DNA of 64,000 nt from CBDBES01 sp965204465. Lineage in GTDB: Bacteria > Spirochaetota > Leptospiria > Turneriellales > CBDBES01. The notes beneath the pieces were generated by a model. That model was not told the origin of the DNA. It made no database searches and saw only the letters and a list, made by a program, of their open reading frames with translations. Both the position numbers and the translations under genes were made by a program. This document shows positions 17,276 through 26,761 of this stretch, piece after piece; positions within the stretch are counted from its first letter, which is position 1; every line of letters starts with the position of its first letter. Location: NCBI GenBank assembly GCA_965204465.1, contig CBDBES010000002.1, positions 1,240,001 to 1,304,000 on the forward strand, written 5' to 3'.

Positions 17276-18928
17276 GTGATCCATTTATTCGAAAAATATA
17301 ATTCTTCAAAAAAAGTAACCACCATTTTATTGATCGTATTATTCTTTTTAGTCAATTGGCTTAGCTATTCTGTGTATATTCGATTTGATCTATCCCGCAT
17401 TGGAAGGCTGAGATTGACATCCGCAACAAAAGAAATATTAAGGAAACTGCCCGAAAAGGCAACCATCGAGGCATTCTTTTCAGCCAAAGTACCCAATGCC
17501 TATTTGCAACAAGTAAAACAGGCAAGAGATTTTTTAACAGAATATGCAGGCGTCTCTAGAGGCAAGGTGAAGCTTGTTTTTCTTGATCCGGATGCAAATG
17601 AAGATGCAAAAGAAAGAGCCAACAATCTAAAAGTACCTCAATCACAGATAAGCATACAGGGAGAAGGAGACCTCCAATTAAAAAGGATATATCTGGCAGC
17701 CGTACTTTCGTATGCAGATCAAAGCGAAATCATTAGTGATGTCATAAATGTCCGAGCCTTAGAATATGATCTTACAAGCCGTCTTTATCGGATGGCATAT
17801 CCTAAAGAAAGAGGGGTGGCCTTCTTAAGTGCTCATGGTAGCTTTGGTTTAGGTAATAAAGATCAAAATCCTTATGCTTCTTTAGATGCATTGAGTGAAA
17901 CATTGGAAAAATTTTACGGTGCCTTAAAACCAGTAAATACATCGGAAGCAGAAATCCCTTCAGATGTAACCACTCTAATTGTCGCAGGGCCGACTAACCT
18001 TTCTCCATTAGATAAATTCAGGATAGATCAATTTATTTTGAGGGGTGGTAACATTATTTTTGCGGTTTCAGGAATACAGATCAGTCTGGAAAACGGAAGA
18101 GGTTTTCCTACTTCTCCAGATATTCTAGATTTTATTTCTAATTATGGATTCAATATAGAGAGTAATCTAGTGCTGGAACCTAAAAGTCATATACCTATCA
18201 CAAGAAGGGCGCCTGGGAATCCATTTTTTGTACAGAGGATTCCTTATCCTGCCTGGATCATCGTAGACAAGAGTAATATGGATCAAAACAATTTGATCTC
18301 TAAAGGGCTCCCTGGTCTTTTTCTACCATGGACGAGTAATATTAAAATAAACACAAGTAAACTTATTCAAGATGAGAAAACGAAAGAAAAAGGAACAATG
18401 ATCGTTCTTGCTAAGAGCACTTCAGACGCATGGAGCATGAAAGACAATGTTTTTATAGTTCCTGAAATGCTTTCGAATGCGCTTAAAGATGCACAATCAA
18501 AAAAGGAAAACAAAATTCATAACTTGATAGTATACGCAAAAGGTAAATTTGAATCTTATTTCAAGAAAAATGAACCACCTAAAGAAGCTCCAAAAAATTA
18601 TTTAACGAAAAGTAAAAAAGAGGCTCAGATATTATCTATTTCGAGTCCTTATTTTTTGGCAGATGTTCCTTTAAGACAGGCCGGGCAAAAAAACCTTGCC
18701 AATATTTCTTTGCTTCTCTCTTCTTTAGACATCATGAATGGTCTGGAAGAATTAGTCGACTCAAGAGGAAAAGATGTGTCTGATCCCGCTTTACCATCTA
18801 TGCAACCATGGAAAATACGTACCTGGACGATCGCCAATTTCTTGCTTCCTCTTCTTGGTATTTTACTATACGGGTTCCTCTCTTATTTAAAGAGAAAAAA
18901 AATATCAAGTCAAACATATAAGGCATAA
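17276..18928 (+). CDS. GldG-family ABC auxiliary protein
   Basis: About 550 aa. I start at the GTG at 17276 because AGGAG at 17266-17270 precedes it by five bases; a TTG at 17258 would also be in frame. An N-terminal transmembrane helix (TTILLIVLFFLVNWLSYSVY), a large periplasmic ABC_transp_aux domain (LRLTSATKEILRKLPEKATI, GVAFLSAHGSFGLGN, LIVAGPTNLSPLDKF) and a C-terminal helix (IANFLLPLLGILLYGFLSYL) give the GldG architecture. It is probably part of the membrane complex with the two preceding proteins. Confidence 0.88.
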   Translation: MIHLFEKYNSSKKVTTILLIVLFFLVNWLSYSVYIRFDLSRIGRLRLTSATKEILRKLPEKATIEAFFSAKVPNAYLQQVKQARDFLTEYAGVSRGKVKLVFLDPDANEDAKERANNLKVPQSQISIQGEGDLQLKRIYLAAVLSYADQSEIISDVINVRALEYDLTSRLYRMAYPKERGVAFLSAHGSFGLGNKDQNPYASLDALSETLEKFYGALKPVNTSEAEIPSDVTTLIVAGPTNLSPLDKFRIDQFILRGGNIIFAVSGIQISLENGRGFPTSPDILDFISNYGFNIESNLVLEPKSHIPITRRAPGNPFFVQRIPYPAWIIVDKSNMDQNNLISKGLPGLFLPWTSNIKINTSKLIQDEKTKEKGTMIVLAKSTSDAWSMKDNVFIVPEMLSNALKDAQSKKENKIHNLIVYAKGKFESYFKKNEPPKEAPKNYLTKSKKEAQILSISSPYFLADVPLRQAGQKNLANISLLLSSLDIMNGLEELVDSRGKDVSDPALPSMQPWKIRTWTIANFLLPLLGILLYGFLSYLKRKKISSQTYKA

Positions 18929-18936
18929 TAAAGACA

Positions 18937-19932
18937 ATGAATTTTTTAAATAAAAATATGAATCTTCTTTTAACAGGTGTTTCTATTGTTCTATTAATTG
19001 TTGGATTTTGGGTTAATGATCCTTTTGCTTGGTTTGAATACAGCTATGAAAAAGCAGATAAACTTCTGGCGGGTATAGATAAATCAAATATAAACATCAT
19101 TGAAACGAGTAAAAATAAGGCCGTAAAATTATTATTTAAAAAAAGCGAGGAAGGTTGGAATGTTCGCAAGCCAGATCAGGTAGAGCCTAAATCAGGATTT
19201 CTTGCAGATAAAGACATTATAGATAACGCCATTACAAATTTATTTAGTATTAGAAAATATCAGGAAGTTTCTTCTAATAAAGAAAGATTTAAAAATTTTG
19301 AAGTTGATGAGAATTCTTTTCATGTTACCTTAAAAAGTTCTGACTCTAAGGTGCTTGCTGATGTATACCTTGGCAAAGAAGGAGCAACTTTAAATAGTTC
19401 TTTCGTAAGATTAGGTAAAGAGAATACAGTTTATTCTGCTAAAGGCAATTTTAAAAGCGATTGGGGACAGGATTTAAATCATTTTAGGGACAAGTCTTTA
19501 TTTAGTTTCATAGGAGAGGATATAGCAAGTTTAAGCATATCTGGAAAATACAACTATTCTCTGGAAAAAGATAAGGATTTAAAATGGAAATTAAAGCAAA
19601 GAGGGAAATCTGACTTGCCTGCTAAAATCTCTAAAATGCAAAGTACTTTCAGTGAAGTTGCTAAATTAAAAGCGAGTAGTTTCCATGAAAGTGACTCTGT
19701 TGCTGGCATTCCAAATTATGCAACCGCTCTCATAAAACTTATTTCCCAAAAAGAAGTAACCCTGGGAATATTTGGTCCCAATAAAGAAGACAAATACATC
19801 GCTAAAACGAGTGAATCACCTTATCTATTTGTTCTACCCAAATGGAAAGTGGAAAATGCAATTATAGATCCTACAAGCTTAGAAGAAAAAAAATCAAAAG
19901 ATAAAAATAAAAGTAACCGAAATAAAAAATAG
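18937..19932 (+). CDS. DUF4340-type protein
   Basis: 331 aa with one N-terminal transmembrane helix (about residues 8-25), then a Lys-rich extracytoplasmic part made of repeated strand units (KAVKLLFKKSEEGWNVRKPD, VLADVYLGKEGATLNSSFVR, SDWGQDLNHFRDKSLFSF). The 'LRDKSLFSF'-like motif and the position right after a GldG gene are typical of DUF4340, whose molecular role is unknown. The C-terminus is a Lys/Asn-rich tail. Eight bp follow the GldG stop. Confidence 0.82.
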   Translation: MNFLNKNMNLLLTGVSIVLLIVGFWVNDPFAWFEYSYEKADKLLAGIDKSNINIIETSKNKAVKLLFKKSEEGWNVRKPDQVEPKSGFLADKDIIDNAITNLFSIRKYQEVSSNKERFKNFEVDENSFHVTLKSSDSKVLADVYLGKEGATLNSSFVRLGKENTVYSAKGNFKSDWGQDLNHFRDKSLFSFIGEDIASLSISGKYNYSLEKDKDLKWKLKQRGKSDLPAKISKMQSTFSEVAKLKASSFHESDSVAGIPNYATALIKLISQKEVTLGIFGPNKEDKYIAKTSESPYLFVLPKWKVENAIIDPTSLEEKKSKDKNKSNRNKK

Positions 19933-19964
19933 AATATAATAACTAAATTATCCAAAAACTGTTT

Positions 19965-20624
19965 ATGTATTTTTTACCTAGCTTAGTAAGAATTCCTGTC
20001 AGTTTGATTTTTCTTTTTGCTTTTGGCCTGTTCTACTCTTGCAAAGATTCTGATCAACTGGCTCAAGAAGCATTACACCATTTAAAAAGTGGTAAAAGTA
20101 TAACTGCTTTAGCTTTGTTTGACCAGATTCTTGATGAAGAACCAGAGAATCCTTTGGCCTTATATGGCAGAGGCAAAATACTAATTTCTAATTCTCTGAC
20201 CATTAATATAGGCAAAAGAATCTTAAAAAAAGCTTTGTTTCTCTTGGATTCTGAAGAAGAAGCTAAAAAAGATATCTACATTACACTTTCGCATGTCTTA
20301 AAGGCAAAAGAATCAATCCTTTTCCTTGAAAAAGCGATTCAAAGAGAAAAAAAATTATTTCCTGAAATATATCAAATATTAGCACAACGCTATCTTGAAA
20401 AAGGAGAAAGTCAAAAAGCTTTAGATACATATGAAAAAGCGATCCATCTATATCCAAACCATATTCAATTAGTGGTTGAGTATGCGCTCTTTTTAAATCA
20501 AAAAGGAAAATACAAAAAAACTGACGAATTACTCGTAAAGGCATCCGATAAAAACCCTGAGAAACTAGATTATCTTTCTTCACTGGTGCTTAAGCCCAGT
20601 TTTAAAAAGATACTAGACTTCTAG
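19965..20624 (+). CDS. TPR lipoprotein
   Basis: 219 aa. Signal peptide with lipobox LFYSC (Cys26), then tetratricopeptide repeats (ALALFDQILDEEPENPLALY, ILAQRYLEKGESQKALDTYE, HIQLVVEYALFLNQKGKYKK). These usually act as protein-protein docking surfaces. It follows the ABC operon by 32 bp in the same direction and may be co-expressed. The specific partner is unknown. Confidence 0.75.
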   Translation: MYFLPSLVRIPVSLIFLFAFGLFYSCKDSDQLAQEALHHLKSGKSITALALFDQILDEEPENPLALYGRGKILISNSLTINIGKRILKKALFLLDSEEEAKKDIYITLSHVLKAKESILFLEKAIQREKKLFPEIYQILAQRYLEKGESQKALDTYEKAIHLYPNHIQLVVEYALFLNQKGKYKKTDELLVKASDKNPEKLDYLSSLVLKPSFKKILDF

Positions 20625-20714
20625 TCATTTTATTTTCTGTCTAATCCAGTTTTGGTAAAAATTTTAATCAAAAATACTTGCCAGTGACATTCTTATTTAG
20701 TAAACATCCTGAAA

Positions 20715-21968
20715 ATGTCCTCCAAAGAATATATAGATTCTTTTTTAAGAGTCAGGTCCACTTCACAGGAAATATGCAAGTCCCTTACAGCAGAAGATAT
20801 GGTCATTCAATCAGATCAAGATATAAGTCCCCCTAAATGGCATCTGGGTCATACTACTTGGTTCTTTGAAGTGTTTATTTTACAGCAACATGTAAAAGGA
20901 TACAAACCATTTCATGAAAAGTATAACTTCATTTTCAATTCATACTATGAATCATTTGGAGAACGAATTCCTCGTTTCACCCGCAAGCTCTTGAACAGGC
21001 CAACCTTGGAACAGGTTATGGAATACAGGAAAACAACTGACGAAAAAATTATAGAATTATTACAGAATTGTTCGGATGAAGAAATATTCAATAAAGTAGA
21101 AATAGGATTGCATCATGAACAGCAGCACCAGGAATTGCTCTATACAGACATCAAACATATTTTTTTTAGAAACCCTTTAAAGCCTGCATATCGAAAGAAA
21201 AATGAAAAAATGGTCTATTCCAATCGAAATAAGGATGCAAAATATGTTGAATTTGAAGGGGGACTTGTAGAAATTGGCCATGAAGGTAATTTTTTTGCCT
21301 TTGATAGTGAAAAACCAAGGCATAAATACTATCTAGAACCATTTCAACTAGCCTCTAAATGTGTTACGAATTCAGAATTTCTTAATTTTATATTAGACGG
21401 TGGCTATAAAAAGTCACTTTACTGGTTATCAGATGGATGGGATATTGCAACTTCGAATAAATGGACTTCTCCCTTATATTGGCAGGAGATGGATAGAGAG
21501 TGGTATGAATTTACTTTACATGGATTCGAAAAACTTCATCCAGAAAAACCTATTTGCCATATAAGCTTTTATGAGGCAAATGCCTTCGCATGTTGGAATG
21601 ACAAAAGATTACCCACTGAATTTGAATGGGAATATGCTTCTTCTCACATTGAATCTATGCATACAAAAGAAAATAACTTTGTAGAAAAAATGATACTTCA
21701 TCCTGTTCCTGAAGAATCTGAGATTGAATTCAGACATCTTTTGGGCAATATATGGGAGTGGACAAGCAGTTCTTATTTACCTTATCCTGGCTTTAAACCT
21801 TTAAAAGGCGCTATGGGAGAATACAATGGCAAATTTATGAATGATCAAAGAGTTTTAAGAGGGGGTTCATGTGTTACTCCAAACTCTCATATAAGGAATA
21901 CCTATCGAAATTTTCTACAATCAAGTAAGAGATGGCAATTCAGCGGATTCCGTTTGGCTAATATTTAA
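20715..21968 (+). CDS. egtB: EgtB: iron-dependent hercynine sulfoxide synthase
   Basis: 417 aa. N-terminal DinB-like half carries the iron ligands His43/His46 region (KWHLGHTTWFFE) and the HX3HXE motif HEQQHQE (His134, His138). The C-terminal half is an FGE-sulfatase domain (ISFYEANAFACWNDKRLPTE, LLGNIWEWTSSSY, VLRGGSCVTP, RWQFSGFRLA). EgtB joins a sulfur donor to hercynine in ergothioneine synthesis. It is followed by egtD after 26 bp. EgtC and EgtE genes are not in the window. Confidence 0.9.
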   Translation: MSSKEYIDSFLRVRSTSQEICKSLTAEDMVIQSDQDISPPKWHLGHTTWFFEVFILQQHVKGYKPFHEKYNFIFNSYYESFGERIPRFTRKLLNRPTLEQVMEYRKTTDEKIIELLQNCSDEEIFNKVEIGLHHEQQHQELLYTDIKHIFFRNPLKPAYRKKNEKMVYSNRNKDAKYVEFEGGLVEIGHEGNFFAFDSEKPRHKYYLEPFQLASKCVTNSEFLNFILDGGYKKSLYWLSDGWDIATSNKWTSPLYWQEMDREWYEFTLHGFEKLHPEKPICHISFYEANAFACWNDKRLPTEFEWEYASSHIESMHTKENNFVEKMILHPVPEESEIEFRHLLGNIWEWTSSSYLPYPGFKPLKGAMGEYNGKFMNDQRVLRGGSCVTPNSHIRNTYRNFLQSSKRWQFSGFRLANI

Positions 21969-21994
21969 TCAGTATAAATTATTTTTAACAAACC

Positions 21995-23068
21995 ATGATA
22001 AAATCAGATTCTACTTTAAAGATCAGAAATTTTAAAACAAATGAATCTTACAGTTATCCTGTTCCGGGTAGATATAGGAAAAAAAGAAATACTGATCTCA
22101 ATGAGATGCTTATCCAAGATTTTGCCAAAGATGTTTCGGAAGGTCTTTCTCAATCTCCTAAGAGATTACATTCAAAATATCTTTATGACTCTAAAGGAAG
22201 CAAACTCTTTCAGAAAATCATGGCTCTATCTGAATATTATCTAACCCGCGCCGAATATCAGATACTTGAGACTCATTCAAAAGAGATGATATCCATGGTA
22301 AATGACAAGCGAAATGGAAATTATAAGATGAATCTGATTGAATTAGGGGCAGGAGATGGATATAAGGCATCTATCCTATTAAAAGAAATATGTGATCGTA
22401 AAATTCATTTTGAATATAACCCTATTGACATATCTGAAACAGCGATGCTTAATTTAATGAAGAGATTGAAAAACAGTTCTTTGAATATTGATTCTGAAGG
22501 CTTGGTATCTGATTACTTTGAAGGAATAAAATGGTTAAAAAAAAATAAGGGCAGCTTTAATTTTGTTTTATTCCTTGGTTCTAATATTGGCAATCTTGAT
22601 AGAGAATTGGCTAAAAATTTCCTGATGCAATTAAAATGTATTTTAAATAAAGGAGATTGTATTTTGATTGGATTTGATTTAAAAAAAGAAATTAATATAT
22701 TGCAAAGAGCATATAACGATATACAAGGAGTGACCAGGGACTTTAATTTAAATATTTTAAGAAGAATGAACAGAGAACTAAAGGCTAATTTTAATCTGAA
22801 TCATTTTTATCATCATGCTTTTTATAATCCAGTATCAGGATCAATGGAAAGCTTTTTGATCAGTAAAAAAGAACAGGAAGTCTTCATAGATTCTTTTAAA
22901 AAGGGGTTTTCTTTTCAAGTTTCAGAACCAATACATGTAGAATATTCATTCAAATATAGTATAGATGATATTTATCAAATCGCAAAAACATCTGGTTTCA
23001 AGATATTAGGCAATTTTTATGATAATAAAAAACACTTTATAGATACACTTTGGCGGGTAGAAAATTAA
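21995..23068 (+). CDS. egtD: EgtD: L-histidine N-alpha-methyltransferase
   Basis: 357 aa SAM-dependent methyltransferase that makes hercynine, the first ergothioneine intermediate. SAM motif IELGAGDGYK, then FNFVLFLGSNIGNLDRE and DCILIGFDLKK. The family marker AYND...GVTRDFNLNILRRMNREL and the C-terminal GSMESFLIS segment fit EgtD. With egtB it forms a two-gene ergothioneine operon. Confidence 0.92.
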   Translation: MIKSDSTLKIRNFKTNESYSYPVPGRYRKKRNTDLNEMLIQDFAKDVSEGLSQSPKRLHSKYLYDSKGSKLFQKIMALSEYYLTRAEYQILETHSKEMISMVNDKRNGNYKMNLIELGAGDGYKASILLKEICDRKIHFEYNPIDISETAMLNLMKRLKNSSLNIDSEGLVSDYFEGIKWLKKNKGSFNFVLFLGSNIGNLDRELAKNFLMQLKCILNKGDCILIGFDLKKEINILQRAYNDIQGVTRDFNLNILRRMNRELKANFNLNHFYHHAFYNPVSGSMESFLISKKEQEVFIDSFKKGFSFQVSEPIHVEYSFKYSIDDIYQIAKTSGFKILGNFYDNKKHFIDTLWRVEN

Positions 23069-23070
23069 CT

Positions 23071-23403
23071 TTAGTATTTTTTTCTGAAAGATTTTATTTC
23101 TGACATCATTTTATCCAATTCATCCATATCACTTTCGGATACAGAGAATTCTACTGAGTTTAATTTATCTTCCAGAGCAATTAAAAAATTAGCCAATTTA
23201 GTAAACCCTAAATTTAAAGATGACCCTTTCAAAGTGTGTATTTGCATTTTTACATCTTCCTCATCTTTATTTTGTAAAGATTTCTTACAGTCATCCAGGA
23301 TTTTCTCTGCGCTTTGAATAAATTTATCCAAAAGCTCAACAAAAAAATCAGTGCTTCCATTACCTAATTGAAGAAATTGTTCAAATTTTTCTTTATCAAT
23401 CAT
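23071..23403 (-). CDS. HPt-domain phosphotransfer protein
   Basis: 110 aa, a single histidine phosphotransfer domain. The phosphorylatable His56 lies in QIHTLKGSSLNLG, with helix-bundle sequence on both sides and the ARxxxxLE-like segment FLIALEDKL. It would relay phosphate between a hybrid kinase and a response regulator; neither is encoded nearby. It converges on egtD with 2 bp between stops, and is divergent from tuf. Confidence 0.85.
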   Translation of the reverse strand: MIDKEKFEQFLQLGNGSTDFFVELLDKFIQSAEKILDDCKKSLQNKDEEDVKMQIHTLKGSSLNLGFTKLANFLIALEDKLNSVEFSVSESDMDELDKMMSEIKSFRKKY

Positions 23404-23554
23404 TTTTCATTTGTTTAATTTTTTTGTTGCTGAACTGAGTAACTTTTTCAGTCTGTCTATTATCAACAGATAATGATTTATAAGTATATGTTGTAAATAA
23501 AATTTTCAAAAATAAAATTGCAATAGAATAATTTATTAATAAAAGGAGAAAAAA

Positions 23555-24760
23555 ATGGCAAAAGAAAAATTTGATAGAAATAAATCGCATATCAATGTAG
23601 GTACAATTGGTCATGTAGACCATGGTAAGACCACTCTTACGGCAGCCATTACAATGGTATTGACTAATAAGTTTGGTGGAACAAATAAGGCAGTCACTTA
23701 TGAAGAAATTGATAATGCTCCTGAAGAAAGAGAAAGAGGAATTACTATCGCCACTTCTCATCAGGAATATGAAACTGAAAACAGGCATTATGCTCATGTA
23801 GATTGTCCAGGGCATGCTGACTATGTAAAAAATATGATTACAGGAGCAGCTCAAATGGATGCAGCTATTCTAGTCGTTTCTGCTATGGATGGAGCTATGC
23901 CCCAGACTAGAGAGCATATTCTTTTGGCTCGCCAGGTTGGTGTGCCAAATATCATTGTGTTTTTGAACAAAGTAGATATGATTCCGGAAGCAGATAAAGA
24001 AGAAATGCTATTACTGGTAGAAGAAGATTTAAAAGATATTTTAAAGAAATATGAATACCCAGGGGACGAAATCCCTTTTATTTCTGGTTCTGCTTTGAAA
24101 GCATTAGAAGGAGACAAAGGAGATATTGGTGAAGCGGCTATCCTAAAATTAGCTGAAACATTGGATACCTATATTCCTGAACCCAAAAGAGATATAGAAA
24201 AAGACTTTCTCATGCCTATTGAAGATGTTTTTTCTATCACCGGAAGAGGAACAGTAGCTACAGGAAGAATAGAAAGAGGGAAAGTAGCTTTAAATGAAGA
24301 AATAGAAATTGTAGGTTTAAAAGAGACCCAAAAAACCACAGTGACTGGAATCGAGATGTTCAGAAAACTCCTGGATTTTGGTCAGGCAGGTGATAATGTA
24401 GGTATTTTATTAAGAGGCTTTAAAAAAACGGATATCGAAAGGGGGCAGGTGATTGCTAAAACTGGCAGCATTAAACCCCATAAGAAGTTTGAAGCAGAAA
24501 TATTGGTTTTAACCAAGGAAGAAGGTGGAAGGCATACTCCTTTCTTTGGGAATTATAGGCCACAATTTTATTTTAGGACAACCGATGTTACTGGTAGCAT
24601 ACAGCTTCCTAAAGAAGTAGAAATGGTTAATCCTGGTGACAATGTAACTATTTCTTCAGAGCTGATTTATCCCATTGCAATGGAAGAAGGCCTTCGTTTT
24701 GCTATCAGAGAAGGTGGTCGAACTATTGGGAAAGGTGTTGTTAGTAAAATATTGGAATAA
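23555..24760 (+). CDS. tuf: Elongation factor Tu
   Basis: 401 aa GTPase that delivers aminoacyl-tRNA to the ribosome. G1 GHVDHGKT, G3 DCPGHADYVKNMITGAAQMD, G4 NKVD, then the beta-barrel domains with GGRHTPFFGNYRPQFYFRTT. AAGGAG (23543-23548) sits six bases before the ATG. It heads the S10 cluster; fusA and rpsL are not upstream, as a divergent HPt gene occupies that place. Confidence 0.97.
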   Translation: MAKEKFDRNKSHINVGTIGHVDHGKTTLTAAITMVLTNKFGGTNKAVTYEEIDNAPEERERGITIATSHQEYETENRHYAHVDCPGHADYVKNMITGAAQMDAAILVVSAMDGAMPQTREHILLARQVGVPNIIVFLNKVDMIPEADKEEMLLLVEEDLKDILKKYEYPGDEIPFISGSALKALEGDKGDIGEAAILKLAETLDTYIPEPKRDIEKDFLMPIEDVFSITGRGTVATGRIERGKVALNEEIEIVGLKETQKTTVTGIEMFRKLLDFGQAGDNVGILLRGFKKTDIERGQVIAKTGSIKPHKKFEAEILVLTKEEGGRHTPFFGNYRPQFYFRTTDVTGSIQLPKEVEMVNPGDNVTISSELIYPIAMEEGLRFAIREGGRTIGKGVVSKILE

Positions 24761-24810
24761 ATAAGTTAATTTAATACAGGAATTAAAAAATTGAAAAACG
24801 GAGATGATCT

Positions 24811-25113
24811 ATGCAAAAGATAAGAGTAAAACTTAAATCTTTTGATCATAGATTACTGGATCAATCTGCATTTGAAATTGTAAATACGGTACATAGAACA
24901 AGATCGAAGGTGGCAGGACCGGTACCTCTGCCAACCAAGGTTGAAAAATTTACTGTTTTACGATCTACATTTGTGCATAAGGATTCTCGTGAACAGTTTG
25001 AAATGAAGACTCATAGTAGATTGATCGATATTTTAGAACCAACCGGGGATACAATAGATGCTCTTATGAAGCTTCAGCTTCCCGCTGGCGTTTCTGTAGA
25101 TATTAAATCTTAA
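24811..25113 (+). CDS. rpsJ: 30S ribosomal protein S10
   Basis: 100 aa, normal length. QKIRVKLKSFDHRLLDQSA, the flexible loop GPVPLPTKVEKFTVLRSTFV and HSRLIDILEPTGDTIDAL are diagnostic. S10 also acts with NusB in antitermination. It is the first gene after tuf (50-bp gap with its own GGAG site). Confidence 0.97.
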   Translation: MQKIRVKLKSFDHRLLDQSAFEIVNTVHRTRSKVAGPVPLPTKVEKFTVLRSTFVHKDSREQFEMKTHSRLIDILEPTGDTIDALMKLQLPAGVSVDIKS

Positions 25114-25121
25114 AGGAAAAA

Positions 25122-25745
25122 ATGAAAGCAATTTTAGGTAAGAAAATAGGAATGCTTCAGGTTTGGGATGATTCTCTTAAAGCCGTTCCAGTTACCATCA
25201 TTGAAGCGGGGCCTTGCTTTGTAACTCAAGTAAAAACAGCCTCTAAAGACGGTTATAATGCATTACAAATAGGCTATTTAGAAAGTAAAGAAAATAGTCT
25301 CAACAAGGCAAGTAAAGAACATCAAAAAAATATGTACGCAAAGGTTAAGAAATATATGAGAAATCTAAAAGAAGTCAGAGATTTTGAAGAAGAAAAAGAA
25401 GTAGGGGACGTTATTACCTGTGATATTTTTAAGCCAGGCGATAAAATTTCAGTGCGTGGTAAAGGTTTGGGAAAAGGCTTTCAATCTGTCATCAAGCGTC
25501 ATAATTTTCATGGAGGCAGAGCTTCTCATGGTTCTCACTTTCATCGCAGACCCGGGGCTATAGGAGCCTGCGCATATCCCAGTGAGGTTGAAAAAGGTAA
25601 GAAAATGCCTGGTAGAATGGGAGGTAAAAATGCAAATATATCTAATTTAGAAGTTATGGAAGTATCCTTAAAAGAAAATACGATCATGCTAAAGGGGTCA
25701 GTCCCTGGTAGAAAAGGGAATATTTTGCATTTGTACCAAAAATAA
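25122..25745 (+). CDS. rplC: 50S ribosomal protein L3
   Basis: 207 aa. Starts MKAILGKKIGMLQVWDD. The loop GKGFQSVIKRHNFHGGRASHG followed by GSHFHRRPGAIGACAYPSEV inserts into the peptidyl-transferase region. Eight bp after rpsJ with AAAGGA just before the ATG. Confidence 0.96.
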   Translation: MKAILGKKIGMLQVWDDSLKAVPVTIIEAGPCFVTQVKTASKDGYNALQIGYLESKENSLNKASKEHQKNMYAKVKKYMRNLKEVRDFEEEKEVGDVITCDIFKPGDKISVRGKGLGKGFQSVIKRHNFHGGRASHGSHFHRRPGAIGACAYPSEVEKGKKMPGRMGGKNANISNLEVMEVSLKENTIMLKGSVPGRKGNILHLYQK

Positions 25746-25776
25746 TTGATGCAACAGATTGAATTTAGAATTTTTT

Positions 25777-26466
25777 ATGAAGATACCATTGTATAAAGAA
25801 ACAAGCAGCCAACTTACTCATAAAAGTGTTCCTGGTATTTTTTCACCAGAGAAGATCAATGAGCATCTTATTTGGGAAGTTATTACCATGGGGAATGCAA
25901 ACTTACGCCAGGGAACCCATAAGGTTAAAACCAGGGCAGAGGTAAGAGGTGGAGGTAGAAAACCATGGCGTCAAAAGGGTACTGGCTTTGCCAGGGCTGG
26001 ATCAAGAAATTCTCCTATATGGAGAGGAGGCGGTATTGTTTTTGGTCCAACTCCAAGAAGTTATCGTCAGAAAATGAGTTCTAAAAAAAAGAAAGTAGGC
26101 TATAGGCATATCATTGCTAAAAAAGTTCAAGATAAGCGAATCGTTCTTTTTGATGATCTAAATTTAGATAAAATATCTTCTGTCATTGCATTTAAGAAGA
26201 TATCAAAAATGGTAGAATCATCTCCTTTTTCAAAAGAATATTCTTTAAATCGTAAATTAAGGCCTAATACAAATGATCACAGAAGAAATATTACAATCGT
26301 TGTTCATGAAGATAGTCACACTCTCAAAAAATCTTTAGGAAATATTCCATGGGTTTCTTTATTGAATGTTAATCGTTTGATAGCTAGAGAACTATATTAT
26401 AATCATGGTTTATTTTTCACCGAAAAGGCTTTTGATATGGCCAGCAAAAAATTGGAGAATTTATAA
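25777..26466 (+). CDS. rplD: 50S ribosomal protein L4
   Basis: 229 aa from the ATG at 25777 (MKIPLYKET); a TTG at 25759 would add six residues without benefit. The extended loop RAEVRGGGRKPWRQKGTGFA, then GSRNSPIWRGGGIVFGPTPR, is intact. It is longer than typical L4 because of an insert around residues 140-165. The stop codon overlaps the rplW start (TAATG). Confidence 0.95.
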   Translation: MKIPLYKETSSQLTHKSVPGIFSPEKINEHLIWEVITMGNANLRQGTHKVKTRAEVRGGGRKPWRQKGTGFARAGSRNSPIWRGGGIVFGPTPRSYRQKMSSKKKKVGYRHIIAKKVQDKRIVLFDDLNLDKISSVIAFKKISKMVESSPFSKEYSLNRKLRPNTNDHRRNITIVVHEDSHTLKKSLGNIPWVSLLNVNRLIARELYYNHGLFFTEKAFDMASKKLENL

Positions 26467-26750
26467 TGCATAGTTTAGATGTACTGAAAAGGCCCATTAT
26501 CAGCGAAAAAGCAGAGTTATTAAGAGATAAGAATATATATATTTTTAAAGTAGATAAAAATGCAAATAAGAAGATGATAAAAGATGCCATTCATAAAGTA
26601 TATGGTCTGGTACCACGTAAGATAAATGTAGTGAATCGAAGAGCAAAAAGAAAGAGAAACAGATTTGGTTATGGCTATACTTCTTCTTTAAAAAAAGCCT
26701 ATGTATACCTGAATAAGAAGGAAAAAATAGAAATATTTCGATCTTTATAA
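26466..26750 (+). CDS. rplW: 50S ribosomal protein L23
   Basis: 94 aa. DVLKRPIISEKAELLRDKNI and FKVDKNANKKMIKDAIHKVY are diagnostic of L23, which lies at the exit tunnel where SRP and trigger factor dock. Translationally coupled to rplD by a one-base overlap. Confidence 0.95.
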   Translation: MHSLDVLKRPIISEKAELLRDKNIYIFKVDKNANKKMIKDAIHKVYGLVPRKINVVNRRAKRKRNRFGYGYTSSLKKAYVYLNKKEKIEIFRSL

Positions 26751-26761
26751 TTTGTTAAACT

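Noticed and set aside
23404..23554. Riboswitch or leader RNA before tuf
   Set aside because: The 150-bp region is AT-rich with no stable stem or known consensus that I can see.
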